Below are positions 28,480 through 38,337 of a stretch of 52,500 nt of DNA, piece after piece (positions within the stretch are counted from its first letter, which is position 1; the number at the start of each line of letters is the position of its first letter). The notes beneath the pieces were generated by a model. The model did no database searches. It was not told where the DNA came from and saw only the letters and a program-made list of their open reading frames with translations. Source of the DNA: Bacillus sp. FJAT-18017 (GTDB lineage: Bacteria > Bacillota > Bacilli > Bacillales > Cytobacillaceae). A program made the position numbers and the translations under genes. Location: NCBI RefSeq assembly GCF_001278805.1, contig NZ_CP012602.1, positions 77,501-130,000 on the forward strand, given 5' to 3'.

Positions 28480-29130
28480 CTATTCTTCTTTTTTAGAAGC
28501 TCCGGAAGGTTCTGTTTCTCTGCCTTCCTCATTTTCAGGTGTTCCACCATCCTGTTGCTCACCACTATTAATTTCTTCTTCTACCTTTGGAGGAAGGATG
28601 GAGGCAATAACTTCGTCTCCCTCATGGTTAAATTCAAATTTACCTTCTGAACTTAAATCCGCAATTGTTAGGACTTCGTTTACCTGTAAATTCGTTACAT
28701 CCACTTCAAGGGATTGAGGTATGTTTTCCGGCGTACTTGTAATAGATACGGTGAATAGCGGCTGTTGAAGAATCCCGCCATCCCTTACCCCTGCTGCGTC
28801 ACCAGTAAGAACGACATTGACATCAACACTGATTTTTGATGTTTTATCTACTGCAAGAAAGTCGGCATGAAGAATTTCATTGTTGATCGTGTCTTTTTGA
28901 TAATCAGTCATAATTACATCCTGTTTATTGCCTTCAATATCCAGAGAGATGACTCCGTTTCTGCCAACCTCTTTTAATGTTTTGGCAAATTCCGCTGAAC
29001 TAACATAAACAGGTGTACTATCTACCTTTGATCCGTAAACAACCGCCGGGATGTCGCCTTGTTTGCGCAGCTGCTTAGGCCGTAAATTTTGTTCCCCACC
29101 GCGATTTTTAGCTAGTAGAGTTGTGCTCAT
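28480..29130 (-). CDS. ctc: general stress protein Ctc (ribosomal protein L25, long form)
   Basis: Binds 5S rRNA in the 50S subunit; in B. subtilis it is induced by sigma-B under stress. The 216 residues comprise the L25 domain (about 1-93, LRPKQLRKQGDIPAVVYG), the beta-rich TL5 C-domain (about 98-185, PLFTVSITSTPENIPQSLEV), and an acidic disordered tail (about 185-216, rich in Glu). A sigma-B-like promoter lies about 50 bp upstream. It is downstream of prs but separated by a terminator. Length is slightly above the B. subtilis protein, the difference being in the tail. Confidence 0.96.
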   Translation of the reverse strand: MSTTLLAKNRGGEQNLRPKQLRKQGDIPAVVYGSKVDSTPVYVSSAEFAKTLKEVGRNGVISLDIEGNKQDVIMTDYQKDTINNEILHADFLAVDKTSKISVDVNVVLTGDAAGVRDGGILQQPLFTVSITSTPENIPQSLEVDVTNLQVNEVLTIADLSSEGKFEFNHEGDEVIASILPPKVEEEINSGEQQDGGTPENEEGRETEPSGASKKEE

Positions 29131-29177
29131 AATGATCCCCTTCCTCTTCTTTCATCATTTTGTGCCTATATAAAAAA

Positions 29178-29203
29178 ATGCCCCAAAAAAGGAAGGTCTA
29201 AAC
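29178..29203 (-). promoter_or_regulatory. sigma-B promoter of ctc
   Basis: Minus-strand GTTTAG (29203-29198) and GGGCAT (29183-29178) are 14 bp apart; the sigma-B consensus is GTTTAA and GGGTAT at this spacing. Each hexamer has one mismatch. The ctc gene is a classical sigma-B target. Confidence 0.75.
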
Positions 29204-29302
29204 ACAACATTCTTATAGCTTCAAAGGGATTTCCTTAAAATCACATACTCCATAGGGCATTCCGCTTGATTTTAAATTCAAATTTAAAAATAAAGAAGCA
29301 GG

Positions 29303-29330
29303 AAAAGGGCCTGCCTTTTCGGACGGGCCC
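29303..29330 (-). terminator. intrinsic terminator after prs
   Basis: GGGCC and GGCCC arms with an inner GTC-GGC extension across one mismatch (29330-29307) are followed by TTTTCC and further T-rich sequence. It separates prs from the sigma-B promoter of ctc. Confidence 0.7.
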
Positions 29331-29337
29331 AATATGT

Positions 29338-30294
29338 TTAATCAAAAAGAGTACTTACGGATTGTTCCTCATGGACACGGATAATGGCTTCGCCAATTAA
29401 AGGTGCCACTGAAAGGGATTGGATTTTAGGAATTTTCTTTTCCTCCCCCAGCTCAATCGAGTTCGTTACGACAAGTTCCTTAATTTTTGAATTTTGGATC
29501 CGTTCGATTGCAGGGCCGGAAAGAACCGGATGGGTACAGCATGCATATACTGCAGCCGCACCATTCTCAACAAGTGCATTTGCTGCTAGCGTAATGGTAC
29601 CCGCTGTGTCAATAATATCGTCAATAAGAATTGCTACCTTGCCTTCGATATTACCAACGATATTCATTACTTCTGCCACATTTGGGCGCGGACGGCGCTT
29701 ATCAATGATGGCAATCGGGGCTTTCAATCGTTCAGCCATTTTGCGGGCACGGGTAACACCGCCATGATCTGGGGAAACAATGACGATATCACCTTTCAGA
29801 TCCCTGCTTTTAAAATGCTCTGACAGGATTGGAACACCCATTAAGTGATCTATAGGTATATCGAAGAACCCCTGGATTTGCGGAGCATGCAAATCGAGAG
29901 TAATAACGCGTGTGGCACCTGCCGTCTCCAACAGGTTAGCGACTAGCTTTGCAGTGATAGGTTCACGAGCGCGTGCCTTTCTATCCTGACGGGCATAACC
30001 ATAATAAGGCATAACAATATTAATTGTTTTTGCCGAAGCGCGCTTTAGAGCATCAATCATAATCAACAATTCCATAATATTCTCATTGACTGGCGCACTT
30101 GTGGATTGAATTACATATACATCGCAGCCACGGATACTTTCTTCAATATTAATTTGAATTTCTCCGTCACTAAAACGCGTTACTGAACATTTACCAAGCT
30201 CTACTCCAATTACCTTAGCAATCTCATCTGCCAGCTGATAATTTGAGTTTAGGCTGAACACCTTTAAATTTGGATCTAAATATTGGTTTGACAT
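29338..30294 (-). CDS. prs: ribose-phosphate pyrophosphokinase
   Basis: Makes PRPP from ribose 5-phosphate and ATP, feeding purine, pyrimidine, histidine, tryptophan and NAD synthesis. The 318-residue protein has the flexible loop [12 protein letters not shown] (97-108), [12 protein letters not shown] (173-184), and the PRPP signature DDIIDTAGT (225-233). The ATG at 30292-30294 follows GGAGG at 5 nt and matches the usual N-terminus MSNQY; the frame extends four codons further to a TTG without merit. It lies 21 bp after glmU and is cotranscribed with it. Confidence 0.97.
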   Translation of the reverse strand: MSNQYLDPNLKVFSLNSNYQLADEIAKVIGVELGKCSVTRFSDGEIQINIEESIRGCDVYVIQSTSAPVNENIMELLIMIDALKRASAKTINIVMPYYGYARQDRKARAREPITAKLVANLLETAGATRVITLDLHAPQIQGFFDIPIDHLMGVPILSEHFKSRDLKGDIVIVSPDHGGVTRARKMAERLKAPIAIIDKRRPRPNVAEVMNIVGNIEGKVAILIDDIIDTAGTITLAANALVENGAAAVYACCTHPVLSGPAIERIQNSKIKELVVTNSIELGEEKKIPKIQSLSVAPLIGEAIIRVHEEQSVSTLFD

Positions 30295-30315
30295 GATGGC
30301 CTCCAATTGGATTGA

Positions 30316-31689
30316 TTATTTCTTTATGTTAAGTTTTTGAACATAATTTTCTTTATTTACCTGCCGAGCTCTGGCGACAGATAAGGCTTCAGAAGGGACA
30401 TTTTCAGTAATTGTCGATCCTGCAGCAACATAAGCTCCCTTTCCGATCGTCACTGGGGCTACAAGGTTCGAATTACACCCGATAAATACCCCATCTTCTA
30501 TTTTGGTCAAAAACTTGTTTTTGCCATCATAGTTAACAGTGATTGAACCACAGCCAATGTTTACATCACTGCCAACCTCTGCATCGCCAATATAGCTGAG
30601 ATGAGAGGCTTTACTAGAATTTCCAATAACAGCCTTTTTAATCTCGACGAAATTGCCGATTTTGACATCATTGCCAAGCTGGGAATCAGGACGGATATGA
30701 GCAAATGGACCGATATTCACACAAGATCCAATTGAGCTTTGGAAAGCAGCCGACTGCCTGATAACTGTTTCATTTCCTACTTCACAACAATCAATTTCCG
30801 TATGGGGACCTATTTTACAATCCGAGCCGATGACGGTACTGCCATTTATAATTGTGCCCGGGAGGATTACAGTATCCTGTCCAATTCGGACGTCCGGGCC
30901 AATATAGGTGGAGGCTGGATCAATAATTGTGACACCATTTCGCATATGCAGTGTATTAATTCGGTTTCTCATAATCCTTTCGGCCTCAGAAAGGGCAATC
31001 CGATCATTGACTCCGAGTGTTTCAGCCTGATCAGCTGTCATAAACGCAGAAACTATCTCACCCTGTTTCTTGAGGATTTCAATGACATCAGGAAGATAGT
31101 ATTCCCCTTGCGAATTTTCATTGGAAACATTCTTGAGGGCGGAAAATAGAGCTTGATTATCAAAACAGTATGTTCCCGTATTGATTTCCGTTATTGCCTT
31201 TTCAGCTTCACTTGCATCTTTATGCTCAACGATTTTTTCGACATGGCCTTTCCCATTCCTGACAATGCGGCCATATCCTGCAGGGTCACTCATCTGAGCG
31301 GTCAATACAGTTGCCTTTGCACCCGTTGTCCTATGGTGGCTGAACAAAGCTTCCATCGTTTCAGAAGTGATTAAAGGAGTATCCCCGCAAACAACCAGGG
31401 TAACACCTTCCTTGTCCCCTAGCTGGCCTGCAGCCTGCAAAACAGCATGAGCAGTTCCCAACTGTTTTTCCTGGAGGGCGTAGCTGCTTTTTTCTCCAAG
31501 CTGCGTTTTTACTTTCTCGGCTCCATGGCCGATGATTGTTACTATTTCATTTATGGAAAGATTCGAGATCTGGTCAACAACATGCTCTACCATCGGTTTC
31601 CCACAAACAGGGTGGAGAACCTTATAAAGCTTTGATTTCATGCGTGTCCCTTGACCGGCAGCCAGGATGACAGCAAAACGATTCGACAT
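30316..31689 (-). CDS. glmU: bifunctional UDP-N-acetylglucosamine pyrophosphorylase / glucosamine-1-phosphate N-acetyltransferase
   Basis: Makes UDP-GlcNAc for peptidoglycan and teichoic acids in two steps. In 457 residues: an N-terminal uridyltransferase with [12 protein letters not shown] (9-20), and a C-terminal left-handed beta-helix (from about 250) with hexapeptide repeats such as [14 protein letters not shown] and the acetyltransferase segment [18 protein letters not shown]. The frame extends 28 codons beyond, but the ATG at 31687-31689 with GGAGG at 7 nt begins the domain and the upstream part overlaps the promoter. gcaD in B. subtilis. Confidence 0.97.
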   Translation of the reverse strand: MSNRFAVILAAGQGTRMKSKLYKVLHPVCGKPMVEHVVDQISNLSINEIVTIIGHGAEKVKTQLGEKSSYALQEKQLGTAHAVLQAAGQLGDKEGVTLVVCGDTPLITSETMEALFSHHRTTGAKATVLTAQMSDPAGYGRIVRNGKGHVEKIVEHKDASEAEKAITEINTGTYCFDNQALFSALKNVSNENSQGEYYLPDVIEILKKQGEIVSAFMTADQAETLGVNDRIALSEAERIMRNRINTLHMRNGVTIIDPASTYIGPDVRIGQDTVILPGTIINGSTVIGSDCKIGPHTEIDCCEVGNETVIRQSAAFQSSIGSCVNIGPFAHIRPDSQLGNDVKIGNFVEIKKAVIGNSSKASHLSYIGDAEVGSDVNIGCGSITVNYDGKNKFLTKIEDGVFIGCNSNLVAPVTIGKGAYVAAGSTITENVPSEALSVARARQVNKENYVQKLNIKK

Positions 31690-31729
31690 GCACATGCCTC
31701 CATTTTTACATATATACAACAAAATGGCT

Positions 31730-31758
31730 GTTATAAAGTATTTTCTGCATAAAGCCAA
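31730..31758 (-). promoter_or_regulatory. sigma-A promoter of glmU-prs
   Basis: Minus-strand TTGGCT (31758-31753) and TATAAC (31735-31730) are 17 bp apart, 41 bp before the glmU ATG and after the spoVG terminator. Confidence 0.65.
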
Positions 31759-31872
31759 CTTCTGTTTATCCAATTTAAAATATTATCGTAAATAGGTTGT
31801 TATTTCAAGGATACTGGAAGAATGTATAATTTTTACATAGTGTGGTATTTAAGGGGAGTAAGCCTGTAGAAA

Positions 31873-31905
31873 TGAAAAAGAGCCTGACTTTTTAGAGTAG
31901 GCCCT
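31873..31905 (-). terminator. intrinsic terminator after spoVG
   Basis: GGGCCT and AGGCTC arms (31904-31899 and 31885-31880) enclose a 13-nt apical region and are followed by TTTTTC. It begins 14 bp after spoVG. Confidence 0.75.
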
Positions 31906-31918
31906 TGATGCATTATGC

Positions 31919-32209
31919 TTATGAAGCTCCGGCTTCTTCAAATTCAACTTCTAATTCGCCCAGGCGGTGATACTCTGCGAGGACCGCTTCCTGGATTTTT
32001 CCGCGGGTACCGGAATTGATCGGATGGGCGATATCGCGAAACTCCCCGTCCGGAGTACGCTTGCTCGGCATTGCTACAAACAAGCCATTGTTGCCATCGA
32101 TCACGCGGATATCGTGGACGACAAATTCATTATCGAGCGTAATTGAGGCAATTGCTCTCATCCGTCCTTCTGTATTTACGCGGCGCAATCTTACGTCTGT
32201 CACTTCCAT
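31919..32209 (-). CDS. spoVG: RNA-binding regulator SpoVG
   Basis: Small conserved regulator that binds nucleic acid and influences septation, sporulation and, in relatives, virulence genes. The 96 residues ([20 protein letters not shown] at the start; VMPSKR-like [20 protein letters not shown] in the middle; FEEAGAS at the end) are nearly identical to the B. subtilis protein. A textbook sigma-H promoter lies about 40-70 bp upstream. In B. subtilis the gene is also repressed by AbrB, whose gene is 11 kb away in this window. Confidence 0.98.
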   Translation of the reverse strand: MEVTDVRLRRVNTEGRMRAIASITLDNEFVVHDIRVIDGNNGLFVAMPSKRTPDGEFRDIAHPINSGTRGKIQEAVLAEYHRLGELEVEFEEAGAS

Positions 32210-32250
32210 ACCTTCACACCCTTTTCTCGTAAATAAAAAAACCTAATACT

Positions 32251-32279
32251 ATATTCGTCAGAAATTTTCGTTTTCCTTC
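32251..32279 (-). promoter_or_regulatory. sigma-H promoter of spoVG
   Basis: Minus-strand GAAGGAAAA (32279-32271) and GACGAATAT (32259-32251) are 11 bp apart and fit RNAGGAWWW and RNNGAATWW at every position. The spoVG promoter of B. subtilis is a model sigma-H promoter. Confidence 0.88.
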
Positions 32280-32367
32280 TTTTAATTGAGATTTTTTAGA
32301 AAAATTTCGTCAAATTAGTGAACTTTAGAAGAAAAGGTATAAAATGGAATAAAAACTATAAGATTTG

Positions 32368-32742
32368 TTACTTTACCAGTGCAACTACTTCAATTTCAAC
32401 AAGTACATCTTTTGGCAGTCTGGCCACTTCGACTGTAGATCTTGCTGGTTTATGAATTGGGAAAAATTCGGCATATACGTCATTGAGCGCGGCAAAGTCA
32501 TCCATGTTTTTAATAAAAACAGTCGTTTTCACAACTGTATTAAAACTAGATCCTGCCGCAGCCAGGACAGCCTCGAGATTTTTGAATACCTGTCTTGTTT
32601 GGGAAGCTATATCTCCTTCTACAAGTACTCCCTCTTTCGTAAGAGGTATTTGTCCGGAACTATAGAACATGTTGTTAACAACAATCCCTTGTGAATATGG
32701 GCCGATTGCAGCTGGAGCCATATCTGTCTGCACTACTTTCAT
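32368..32742 (-). CDS. ridA: RidA-family enamine/imine deaminase YabJ
   Basis: Hydrolyses reactive 2-aminoacrylate-type enamines released by PLP enzymes; in B. subtilis yabJ was first linked to purine repression. The 124-residue trimer-forming protein has [27 protein letters not shown] and the conserved [14 protein letters not shown] with the substrate-binding arginine. Its ATG shares one base with the purR stop (TAATG), so expression is coupled to purR. It precedes the spoVG promoter by about 90 bp. No terminator is evident after it. Confidence 0.95.
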   Translation of the reverse strand: MKVVQTDMAPAAIGPYSQGIVVNNMFYSSGQIPLTKEGVLVEGDIASQTRQVFKNLEAVLAAAGSSFNTVVKTTVFIKNMDDFAALNDVYAEFFPIHKPARSTVEVARLPKDVLVEIEVVALVK

Positions 32743-33578
32743 TACTGTTCCTCCCTATTGGTGCGGCTAAAATAATTTCCTTCTGTAACACTTATCCGCT
32801 TCTCACGAACATCGACGTCTGCAAGCTGGACAAGCGATATATATTCATCAACAAGCCTCTCCTCAATTTTTTCCGATTCGACTAAGACGGCTATCCCCGC
32901 AACGGTCGCCTTGAATTCATCAAGTAAACTAATCATTCCAGCCACTGTACCCCCGGCTTTCATGAAGTCATCAACAATCAGAACTTTTGATCCTTCAGCA
33001 AGGCTGCGTTTTGAAAGGACCATTGTCTGAATCCGTTTAGTTGAACCCGAAACATAATTGATGCTGACTGTCGGTCCCTCAGTAACCTTATTATCACGCC
33101 TAACTATTACCAAGGGTACATTCAATTCTGTCGCCACTGCATACGCAAGCGGAATTCCTTTTGTTGCAACCGTCATCACCACATCAATTTTTGTTCTAGC
33201 ATAGGCGGAAGCGATAATCTTTGCTGCGGTTTGAACAGTCTGAGGGTTTCCCAGTATATCAGCCAAATACAAATATCCACCGGGTAAAAGGCGGTCCGGC
33301 CTTGCAATCAATTCACATAATTCCGATACAAAATCTCTTGCTTCAATTTCTCCTATCCTTACCAAAAACTTAACCCCGCCAGCTGCGCCAGGAACAGTTT
33401 GAAGCGTCCCGATTCCCCGCTTTTCAAATGTTTCCTTGATTATGGCGAGATCCTCACTAATTGATGATTTAGCTGACGAATAGCGTTCAGCGAAAAAGGT
33501 TAGTGGAACGAGTTCGCGTGGCCGTTCTAACAAGTAATTTGTCATGTCAATTAAGCGTTCACTACGGCGAAATTTCAT
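32742..33578 (-). CDS. purR: purine operon repressor PurR
   Basis: Represses purine synthesis genes; PRPP relieves DNA binding. The 278-residue protein has an N-terminal winged helix (about 1-75, [20 protein letters not shown]) and a C-terminal phosphoribosyltransferase-fold domain with the PRPP motif [13 protein letters not shown] (199-211), used for sensing rather than catalysis. The ATG has GGAGG at 5 nt. It follows ispE by 54 bp and is coupled to ridA. A sequence resembling a PurBox overlaps this gap and suggests autoregulation, as described in B. subtilis. Confidence 0.97.
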   Translation of the reverse strand: MKFRRSERLIDMTNYLLERPRELVPLTFFAERYSSAKSSISEDLAIIKETFEKRGIGTLQTVPGAAGGVKFLVRIGEIEARDFVSELCELIARPDRLLPGGYLYLADILGNPQTVQTAAKIIASAYARTKIDVVMTVATKGIPLAYAVATELNVPLVIVRRDNKVTEGPTVSINYVSGSTKRIQTMVLSKRSLAEGSKVLIVDDFMKAGGTVAGMISLLDEFKATVAGIAVLVESEKIEERLVDEYISLVQLADVDVREKRISVTEGNYFSRTNREEQ

Positions 33579-33589
33579 GAAGACCTCCG

Positions 33590-33602
33590 AATACCGAATA
33601 TT
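33590..33602 (-). promoter_or_regulatory. PurBox-like operator before purR
   Basis: Minus-strand AATATTCGGTATT matches AWWGTTCGGWWWT, the reverse of the PurBox, in 12 of 13 positions, just upstream of the purR ribosome binding site. A weaker partner in the opposite orientation (33622-33634, AAATCCGGATGAT) is 19 bp away; known pairs are usually 16-17 bp apart. Confidence 0.4.
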
Positions 33603-33632
33603 TTAATTTAAATTTATCATAATCATCCGGAT

Positions 33633-34499
33633 TTATTCAATATTCCGCTCCCCAAGCATACGGACGGCAAAAACTTGATCGCAAAAACCTCTCAATCCGT
33701 TATAGATCCTGTGCATTCTTGAATCATGCTTGACGAGACCGAATACAGTTGGGCCGCTCCCGCTCATCAGGACTGCATCCGCACCGAATCTCTTCATCTG
33801 TTCTTTGATTTGCGCAACTTCAGGGTAGTGCTTTAATGTAACACCTTCAAGGACATTTCCTACATTCCTGCATACCTCTTCATAGTTATTGTCCCTGATA
33901 GCGTCAATCATTGCTGCTGTTTTGGGATGTATAATACTCGAGACATCCAAGCGCCTATAAACATCGGCAGTAGATACTCCTGTAAACGGCTTGGCCAGAA
34001 TGACCCAGCATGTAGGCGGAGTTGGCAATTGTTCGATCTTTTCTCCACGGCCTGTCGCGAGGGCCGTCCCTCCATACACACAAAAAGATACATCTGAACC
34101 AATTTCAGCTCCCAGTACAGCAAGCTCATCCAGGGAAAGTCCCAGCCCCCATACTTTATTCAGCCCTCTTAGGGCAGCAGCAGCATCACTGCTTCCGCCA
34201 GCCAGCCCTGCAGCAACTGGAATAATTTTATCAATCGAAATGGTTACACCTTGCTTTACTCCAAATCTATCCTTTAATAGCTGAGCTGCCTGGTATGCCA
34301 GATTACGATGGTCATCCGGAACAAAACGGCTCTGGGACACGATTTTGATTTGACCGGTTTCGTTAGGGGATAACTCAAGTCGGTCTGCCAGATCAATTGT
34401 TGTCATAATCATTTCTACTTCATGATAGCCATCCGGCCGTTTATGTAATACATCAAGGGAAAGATTGATTTTTGCCGGGGCTTTAACTAATAGCTTCAA
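33633..34499 (-). CDS. ispE: 4-diphosphocytidyl-2-C-methyl-D-erythritol kinase
   Basis: Fourth step of the non-mevalonate isoprenoid pathway; phosphorylates CDP-methylerythritol with ATP. The 288-residue GHMP kinase has the substrate-binding [12 protein letters not shown] (6-17), the ATP loop [15 protein letters not shown] (94-108), and the C-terminal glycine motif [11 protein letters not shown]. Start is TTG (34497-34499) with AGGTGG at 5 nt; the conserved region begins at once, so no other start is plausible. It is 166 bp after the sspF terminator and probably has its own promoter; TGGTAAAAT at 34551-34559 is a candidate extended -10. Confidence 0.95.
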   Translation of the reverse strand: MKLLVKAPAKINLSLDVLHKRPDGYHEVEMIMTTIDLADRLELSPNETGQIKIVSQSRFVPDDHRNLAYQAAQLLKDRFGVKQGVTISIDKIIPVAAGLAGGSSDAAAALRGLNKVWGLGLSLDELAVLGAEIGSDVSFCVYGGTALATGRGEKIEQLPTPPTCWVILAKPFTGVSTADVYRRLDVSSIIHPKTAAMIDAIRDNNYEEVCRNVGNVLEGVTLKHYPEVAQIKEQMKRFGADAVLMSGSGPTVFGLVKHDSRMHRIYNGLRGFCDQVFAVRMLGERNIE

Positions 34500-34664
34500 A
34501 GAAGTCCACCTACTTTAGTATAAATACAACAAGAACACTAATTTTGTCCTATTTTACCACAAAACCTTACTGATAAGACCTTGTTTGATGAATACACCCA
34601 AAAATATAAAGTGAAACTGATAATCCAAATATTTTTTCCAAGGGAAAGCCGCGGTACTAACTAA
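34500..34664. other. intergenic segment upstream of ispE
   Basis: 165 bp between the sspF terminator and ispE with no open frame I can support. It contains only the candidate extended -10 TGGTAAAAT at 34559-34551 (minus strand) and the ispE ribosome binding site. Confidence 0.5.
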
Positions 34665-34699
34665 AACAAAAAGGCCCGGGAGTTCATCCCGGACTTGCC
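34665..34699 (-). terminator. intrinsic terminator of the sspF transcript
   Basis: CCGGGA and TCCCGG (34692-34687 and 34681-34676) with a 5-nt loop and an outer GGC-GCC clamp are followed by TTTTTG. It is 220 bp beyond the sspF stop, leaving an unusually long 3' region in the message. Confidence 0.75.
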
Positions 34700-34745
34700 G
34701 CAGAGATTTGTTATTTTAAGTGCTCGAAGACGGACTTTGCCGTAT

Positions 34746-34922
34746 TCAGGTGTCTCCTTTACCCGTTTTCGCAAACCAAACGGTGGCTGTTTCTTCAAGA
34801 CGATGTTGTGTTACAGGAACGATAGCCTCATCGTTCCGGCTCGAGACCATACGGCCCAGCCGTTTAAAACTGAGCCTGCCCGCTACAATCAGGTTTCCAA
34901 GTTTCCGAAGGGCAGGATTCAT
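34746..34922 (-). CDS. possible small protein gene coupled to sspF (uncertain)
   Basis: A 58-codon open frame whose ATG overlaps the sspF stop as ATGA (34919-34922), an arrangement typical of translational coupling. The predicted product is basic at the N-terminus ([20 protein letters not shown]) and contains no domain I recognise; it ends at TGA 47 bp before the sspF terminator. The region is GC-rich and also open on the other strand, which weakens the case. It also contains an 8-bp perfect hairpin (GGAACGAT...ATCGTTCC). It may be a small sporulation protein, a decayed gene, or structured 3' RNA. Confidence 0.3.
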   Translation of the reverse strand: MNPALRKLGNLIVAGRLSFKRLGRMVSSRNDEAIVPVTQHRLEETATVWFAKTGKGDT

Positions 34923-35098
34923 TGCCGGTCCTGCAGAAGTTGCAGTTGAGCAAGTTCAATCGCGCGCTTGACCATATTTCCTGCATCACGCGCTCGTATG
35001 CCGCCCCATCCTTCCTTTTCAACAACATCATAGAAGCCAAGATCCTTTGCTAGTTCTTCTTTAAAACGGTCAGACATTACTCCCTTTCTTCTGGCCAT
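34919..35098 (-). CDS. sspF: small acid-soluble spore protein, alpha/beta type (SspF)
   Basis: Minor alpha/beta-type SASP that coats forespore DNA. The 59-residue protein starts [20 protein letters not shown] and carries the family signature [19 protein letters not shown], including the conserved helix that binds DNA. Start ATG has AGAGGGG 9 nt upstream. B. subtilis SspF has 61 residues and lies in the same place between veg and ispE. A CATACTA element about 35 bp upstream suggests sigma-G control. The stop codon overlaps the ATG of a possible second small frame. Confidence 0.95.
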   Translation of the reverse strand: MARRKGVMSDRFKEELAKDLGFYDVVEKEGWGGIRARDAGNMVKRAIELAQLQLLQDRQ

Positions 35099-35132
35099 TT
35101 AAAACAACCCCTCTAATCAACCGCGGCAATAT

Positions 35133-35139
35133 TAGTATG
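35133..35139 (-). promoter_or_regulatory. possible sigma-G -10 of sspF
   Basis: Minus-strand CATACTA is a perfect sigma-G -10, 35 bp before the sspF ATG. The -35 at the proper distance (GGATGA) is poor, but forespore expression is expected for any alpha/beta SASP gene. Confidence 0.45.
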
Positions 35140-35183
35140 CAAACCATTCCGTTTTTTCATCCTAGTAACACTTAACTACAAAC

Positions 35184-35211
35184 ACAAAAACAGCGGACGA
35201 ATCGCCCGCTG
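35184..35211 (-). terminator. intrinsic terminator after veg
   Basis: CAGCGGGC and GTCCGCTG form an 8-bp stem with one G-U pair and a GATTC loop, followed by TTTTTGTG. It separates veg from sspF. Confidence 0.9.
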
Positions 35212-35228
35212 CCCTGCATACTTATATC

Positions 35229-35492
35229 CTAGCTTAAAGCTGCTTGTCCTGCTGCTTCTTCATAGAAGGTAATTTCCACTGTTTCTGTAAGTACATCTGC
35301 ATAGCTGTAAGATACCCGTTCAAATGCATTTTCTTCCTGGTCCAGTTCAATAACAAAAACTGAAGGATAAGTCTCCGCTAAAATTCCGGAACGTTCAATG
35401 GTCTTTCTGCGGCCTCCGTTCGCTTTTAACAGAAGCCTTTTTCCCAGATTTGAATCCAGAGCCTTTTTGATATCGGCAAGTGTTTTTGGCAT
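35229..35492 (-). CDS. veg: Veg protein
   Basis: Abundant small protein, 87 residues, nearly identical to B. subtilis Veg ([36 protein letters not shown]). In B. subtilis Veg stimulates biofilm matrix genes by opposing SinR; the mechanism is not settled. The fold resembles a small beta-barrel. The frame is open 43 codons upstream, but the ATG at 35490-35492 with GAGGTGG at 5 nt is the family start, and the upstream part contains both promoters. Expression should be very high, from two strong sigma-A promoters. Confidence 0.96.
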   Translation of the reverse strand: MPKTLADIKKALDSNLGKRLLLKANGGRRKTIERSGILAETYPSVFVIELDQEENAFERVSYSYADVLTETVEITFYEEAAGQAALS

Positions 35493-35513
35493 TCGATCCA
35501 CCTCACTGTGTAA

Positions 35514-35542
35514 AGTATAACACGCTGACATAGTTTTGTCAA
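35514..35542 (-). promoter_or_regulatory. veg proximal sigma-A promoter
   Basis: Minus-strand TTGACA (35542-35537) and TATACT (35519-35514) are 17 bp apart, placing the transcription start roughly 15 bp before the veg ATG region. Confidence 0.85.
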
Positions 35543-35555
35543 AGAAAAAGTATAA

Positions 35556-35584
35556 ATTATATAGTTCTTGAAAATGATTGTCAA
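35556..35584 (-). promoter_or_regulatory. veg distal sigma-A promoter (perfect consensus)
   Basis: Minus-strand TTGACA (35584-35579) and TATAAT (35561-35556) are 17 bp apart, matching the sigma-A consensus at all 12 positions. Tandem veg promoters are known in B. subtilis. Confidence 0.85.
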
Positions 35585-35720
35585 TATTTTTTGTTCTACT
35601 TTTTCTTGTAAAATTCAACAAATATTATAATGCCCTTACCTTAGCCGATATATGTAAGGCTTCCAACTGTAAAAAGGAACCAGAATAGTGCACAAAAAAG
35701 AATAAGCCCTGTTGTTAGGC

Positions 35721-36608
35721 TTATTCCCCTTCTTCTGCATATTCCGGGCGATAAGGCATACCAGTTCTTAACACCCCTTTTGTTTCGATTCCGCCAAGGC
35801 CCTTTTCACCTGTTAATGTATTTCTTAACACATCCCATACATGAATACGCTCCATAAAAGGAGTAAAACTAATTTTAGCGACAATATAAACAGGATCGAG
35901 GGCATGAATATTAATTCTTGATGGCGAGCTGGCGAAATTGGCTCCAGCGGCAATTAAAGATTCGAAATGCGATTGGCAGGCCCCTGCAAAGATGACAAGC
36001 TGGTCCAGGTGTGGAACTTTGCGCCTTGCCTCCCGAACTGTCTGGACAAAATGCTTTGAATGCCGGTAAGCATTGATATCACTCATTTTGCCTTTCGACT
36101 TTGAATAGGCATCATGACCCGTTATAACCAGAATATCCGGGCGATAATAATCAATGAGTCCTCCTATTCTTTCTGGCATTTCCTTTTCATTGCAGTGAAT
36201 CCCATAAACCGGAATTCCTATTTTTTCATAAAGATCAAGGCATTTTTTAAGGTATGATTGATCCCCATCCAGATGAAGGACCTTTCCGGGGATTTGAAAG
36301 TAGTTGGCTGGTTTTGCATAACCAGCAGTAGCCTGATACTCTTGCCTCTGTTTCAGGAGAGTTACATCCTGGCGAAACAGTTCCAATGATTGTTCTTCCT
36401 TGGAACAATATTCGTTGTTCAACTTTTGCCTTTCAGAATGACCCATAATCACAAGGTCCTCGCATGGCGCATCTGCTGCAAGGCGAACATACTCTCCATA
36501 AAGATAGGCAATCTGCCGCCCATCTTTTTCAATAATATCAATTACTCTAAAAAGAATATCACAATTATACGATCGTCTTCCGACAATATCCATCCGTTTA
36601 ATAGCCAC
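35721..36608 (-). CDS. yabG: sporulation-specific protease YabG
   Basis: Cysteine protease made late in the mother cell; it trims coat proteins such as SpoIVA and YeeK and helps cross-linking. The 295-residue protein contains KVLHLDGDQSYLKKCLDLYE, ILVITGHDAYSK and the conserved LDQLVIFAGACQSHFESLI with the likely catalytic histidine and cysteine. I choose GTG at 36606-36608, preceded by TTGGGGTGA at suitable spacing; the frame extends three codons to another GTG that falls in this site, and an ATG lies four codons inside. A sigma-K-type promoter is just upstream. Confidence 0.94.
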   Translation of the reverse strand: MAIKRMDIVGRRSYNCDILFRVIDIIEKDGRQIAYLYGEYVRLAADAPCEDLVIMGHSERQKLNNEYCSKEEQSLELFRQDVTLLKQRQEYQATAGYAKPANYFQIPGKVLHLDGDQSYLKKCLDLYEKIGIPVYGIHCNEKEMPERIGGLIDYYRPDILVITGHDAYSKSKGKMSDINAYRHSKHFVQTVREARRKVPHLDQLVIFAGACQSHFESLIAAGANFASSPSRINIHALDPVYIVAKISFTPFMERIHVWDVLRNTLTGEKGLGGIETKGVLRTGMPYRPEYAEEGE

Positions 36609-36635
36609 AGAATTCACCCCAATAGGTTTCTTTCA

Positions 36636-36664
36636 TAGGCTATGCGGTTTTCTAGGAACAGGTG
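36636..36664 (-). promoter_or_regulatory. sigma-K promoter of yabG
   Basis: Minus-strand CACC (36664-36661) and CATAGCCTA (36644-36636) are 16 bp apart, fitting the sigma-K pattern AC-N17-CATANNNTA. yabG is sigma-K controlled in B. subtilis. Confidence 0.7.
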
Positions 36665-36722
36665 ACATATGATTAAAACAGTGCACTCCTTATGGAATAG
36701 CCCTAGATAATTCTGAGATTCC

Positions 36723-38157
<1,435 letters not shown>

Positions 38158-38290
38158 TATTTCCTCCAAAATAAGCAAGCACTAAATTTAAAATTTTTTT
38201 AATGAATTTGATATAAAAATGAAACCATTTTGTAATCTCTTCCGTCTATATAGATAAGACATTTTCATTCTTAGTATAAGGAAAAACCAG

Positions 38291-38328
38291 CACAAAAACA
38301 AAATGCAGGGACGGAACCCTGCATTTTG
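38291..38328 (-). terminator. intrinsic terminator after yabE
   Basis: CAAAATGCAGGG and CCCTGCATTTTG form a long stem with a 7-nt loop region (38328-38299), followed by TTTTTG. It lies 9 bp after yabE. Confidence 0.9.
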
Positions 38329-38337
38329 AAGGACTAT

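Noticed and set aside
34695..34971. Two overlapping plus-strand frames of 83-84 codons opposite sspF and its 3' region
   Set aside because: Both run antisense into sspF, which is certain, and neither has a recognisable domain or good start site.
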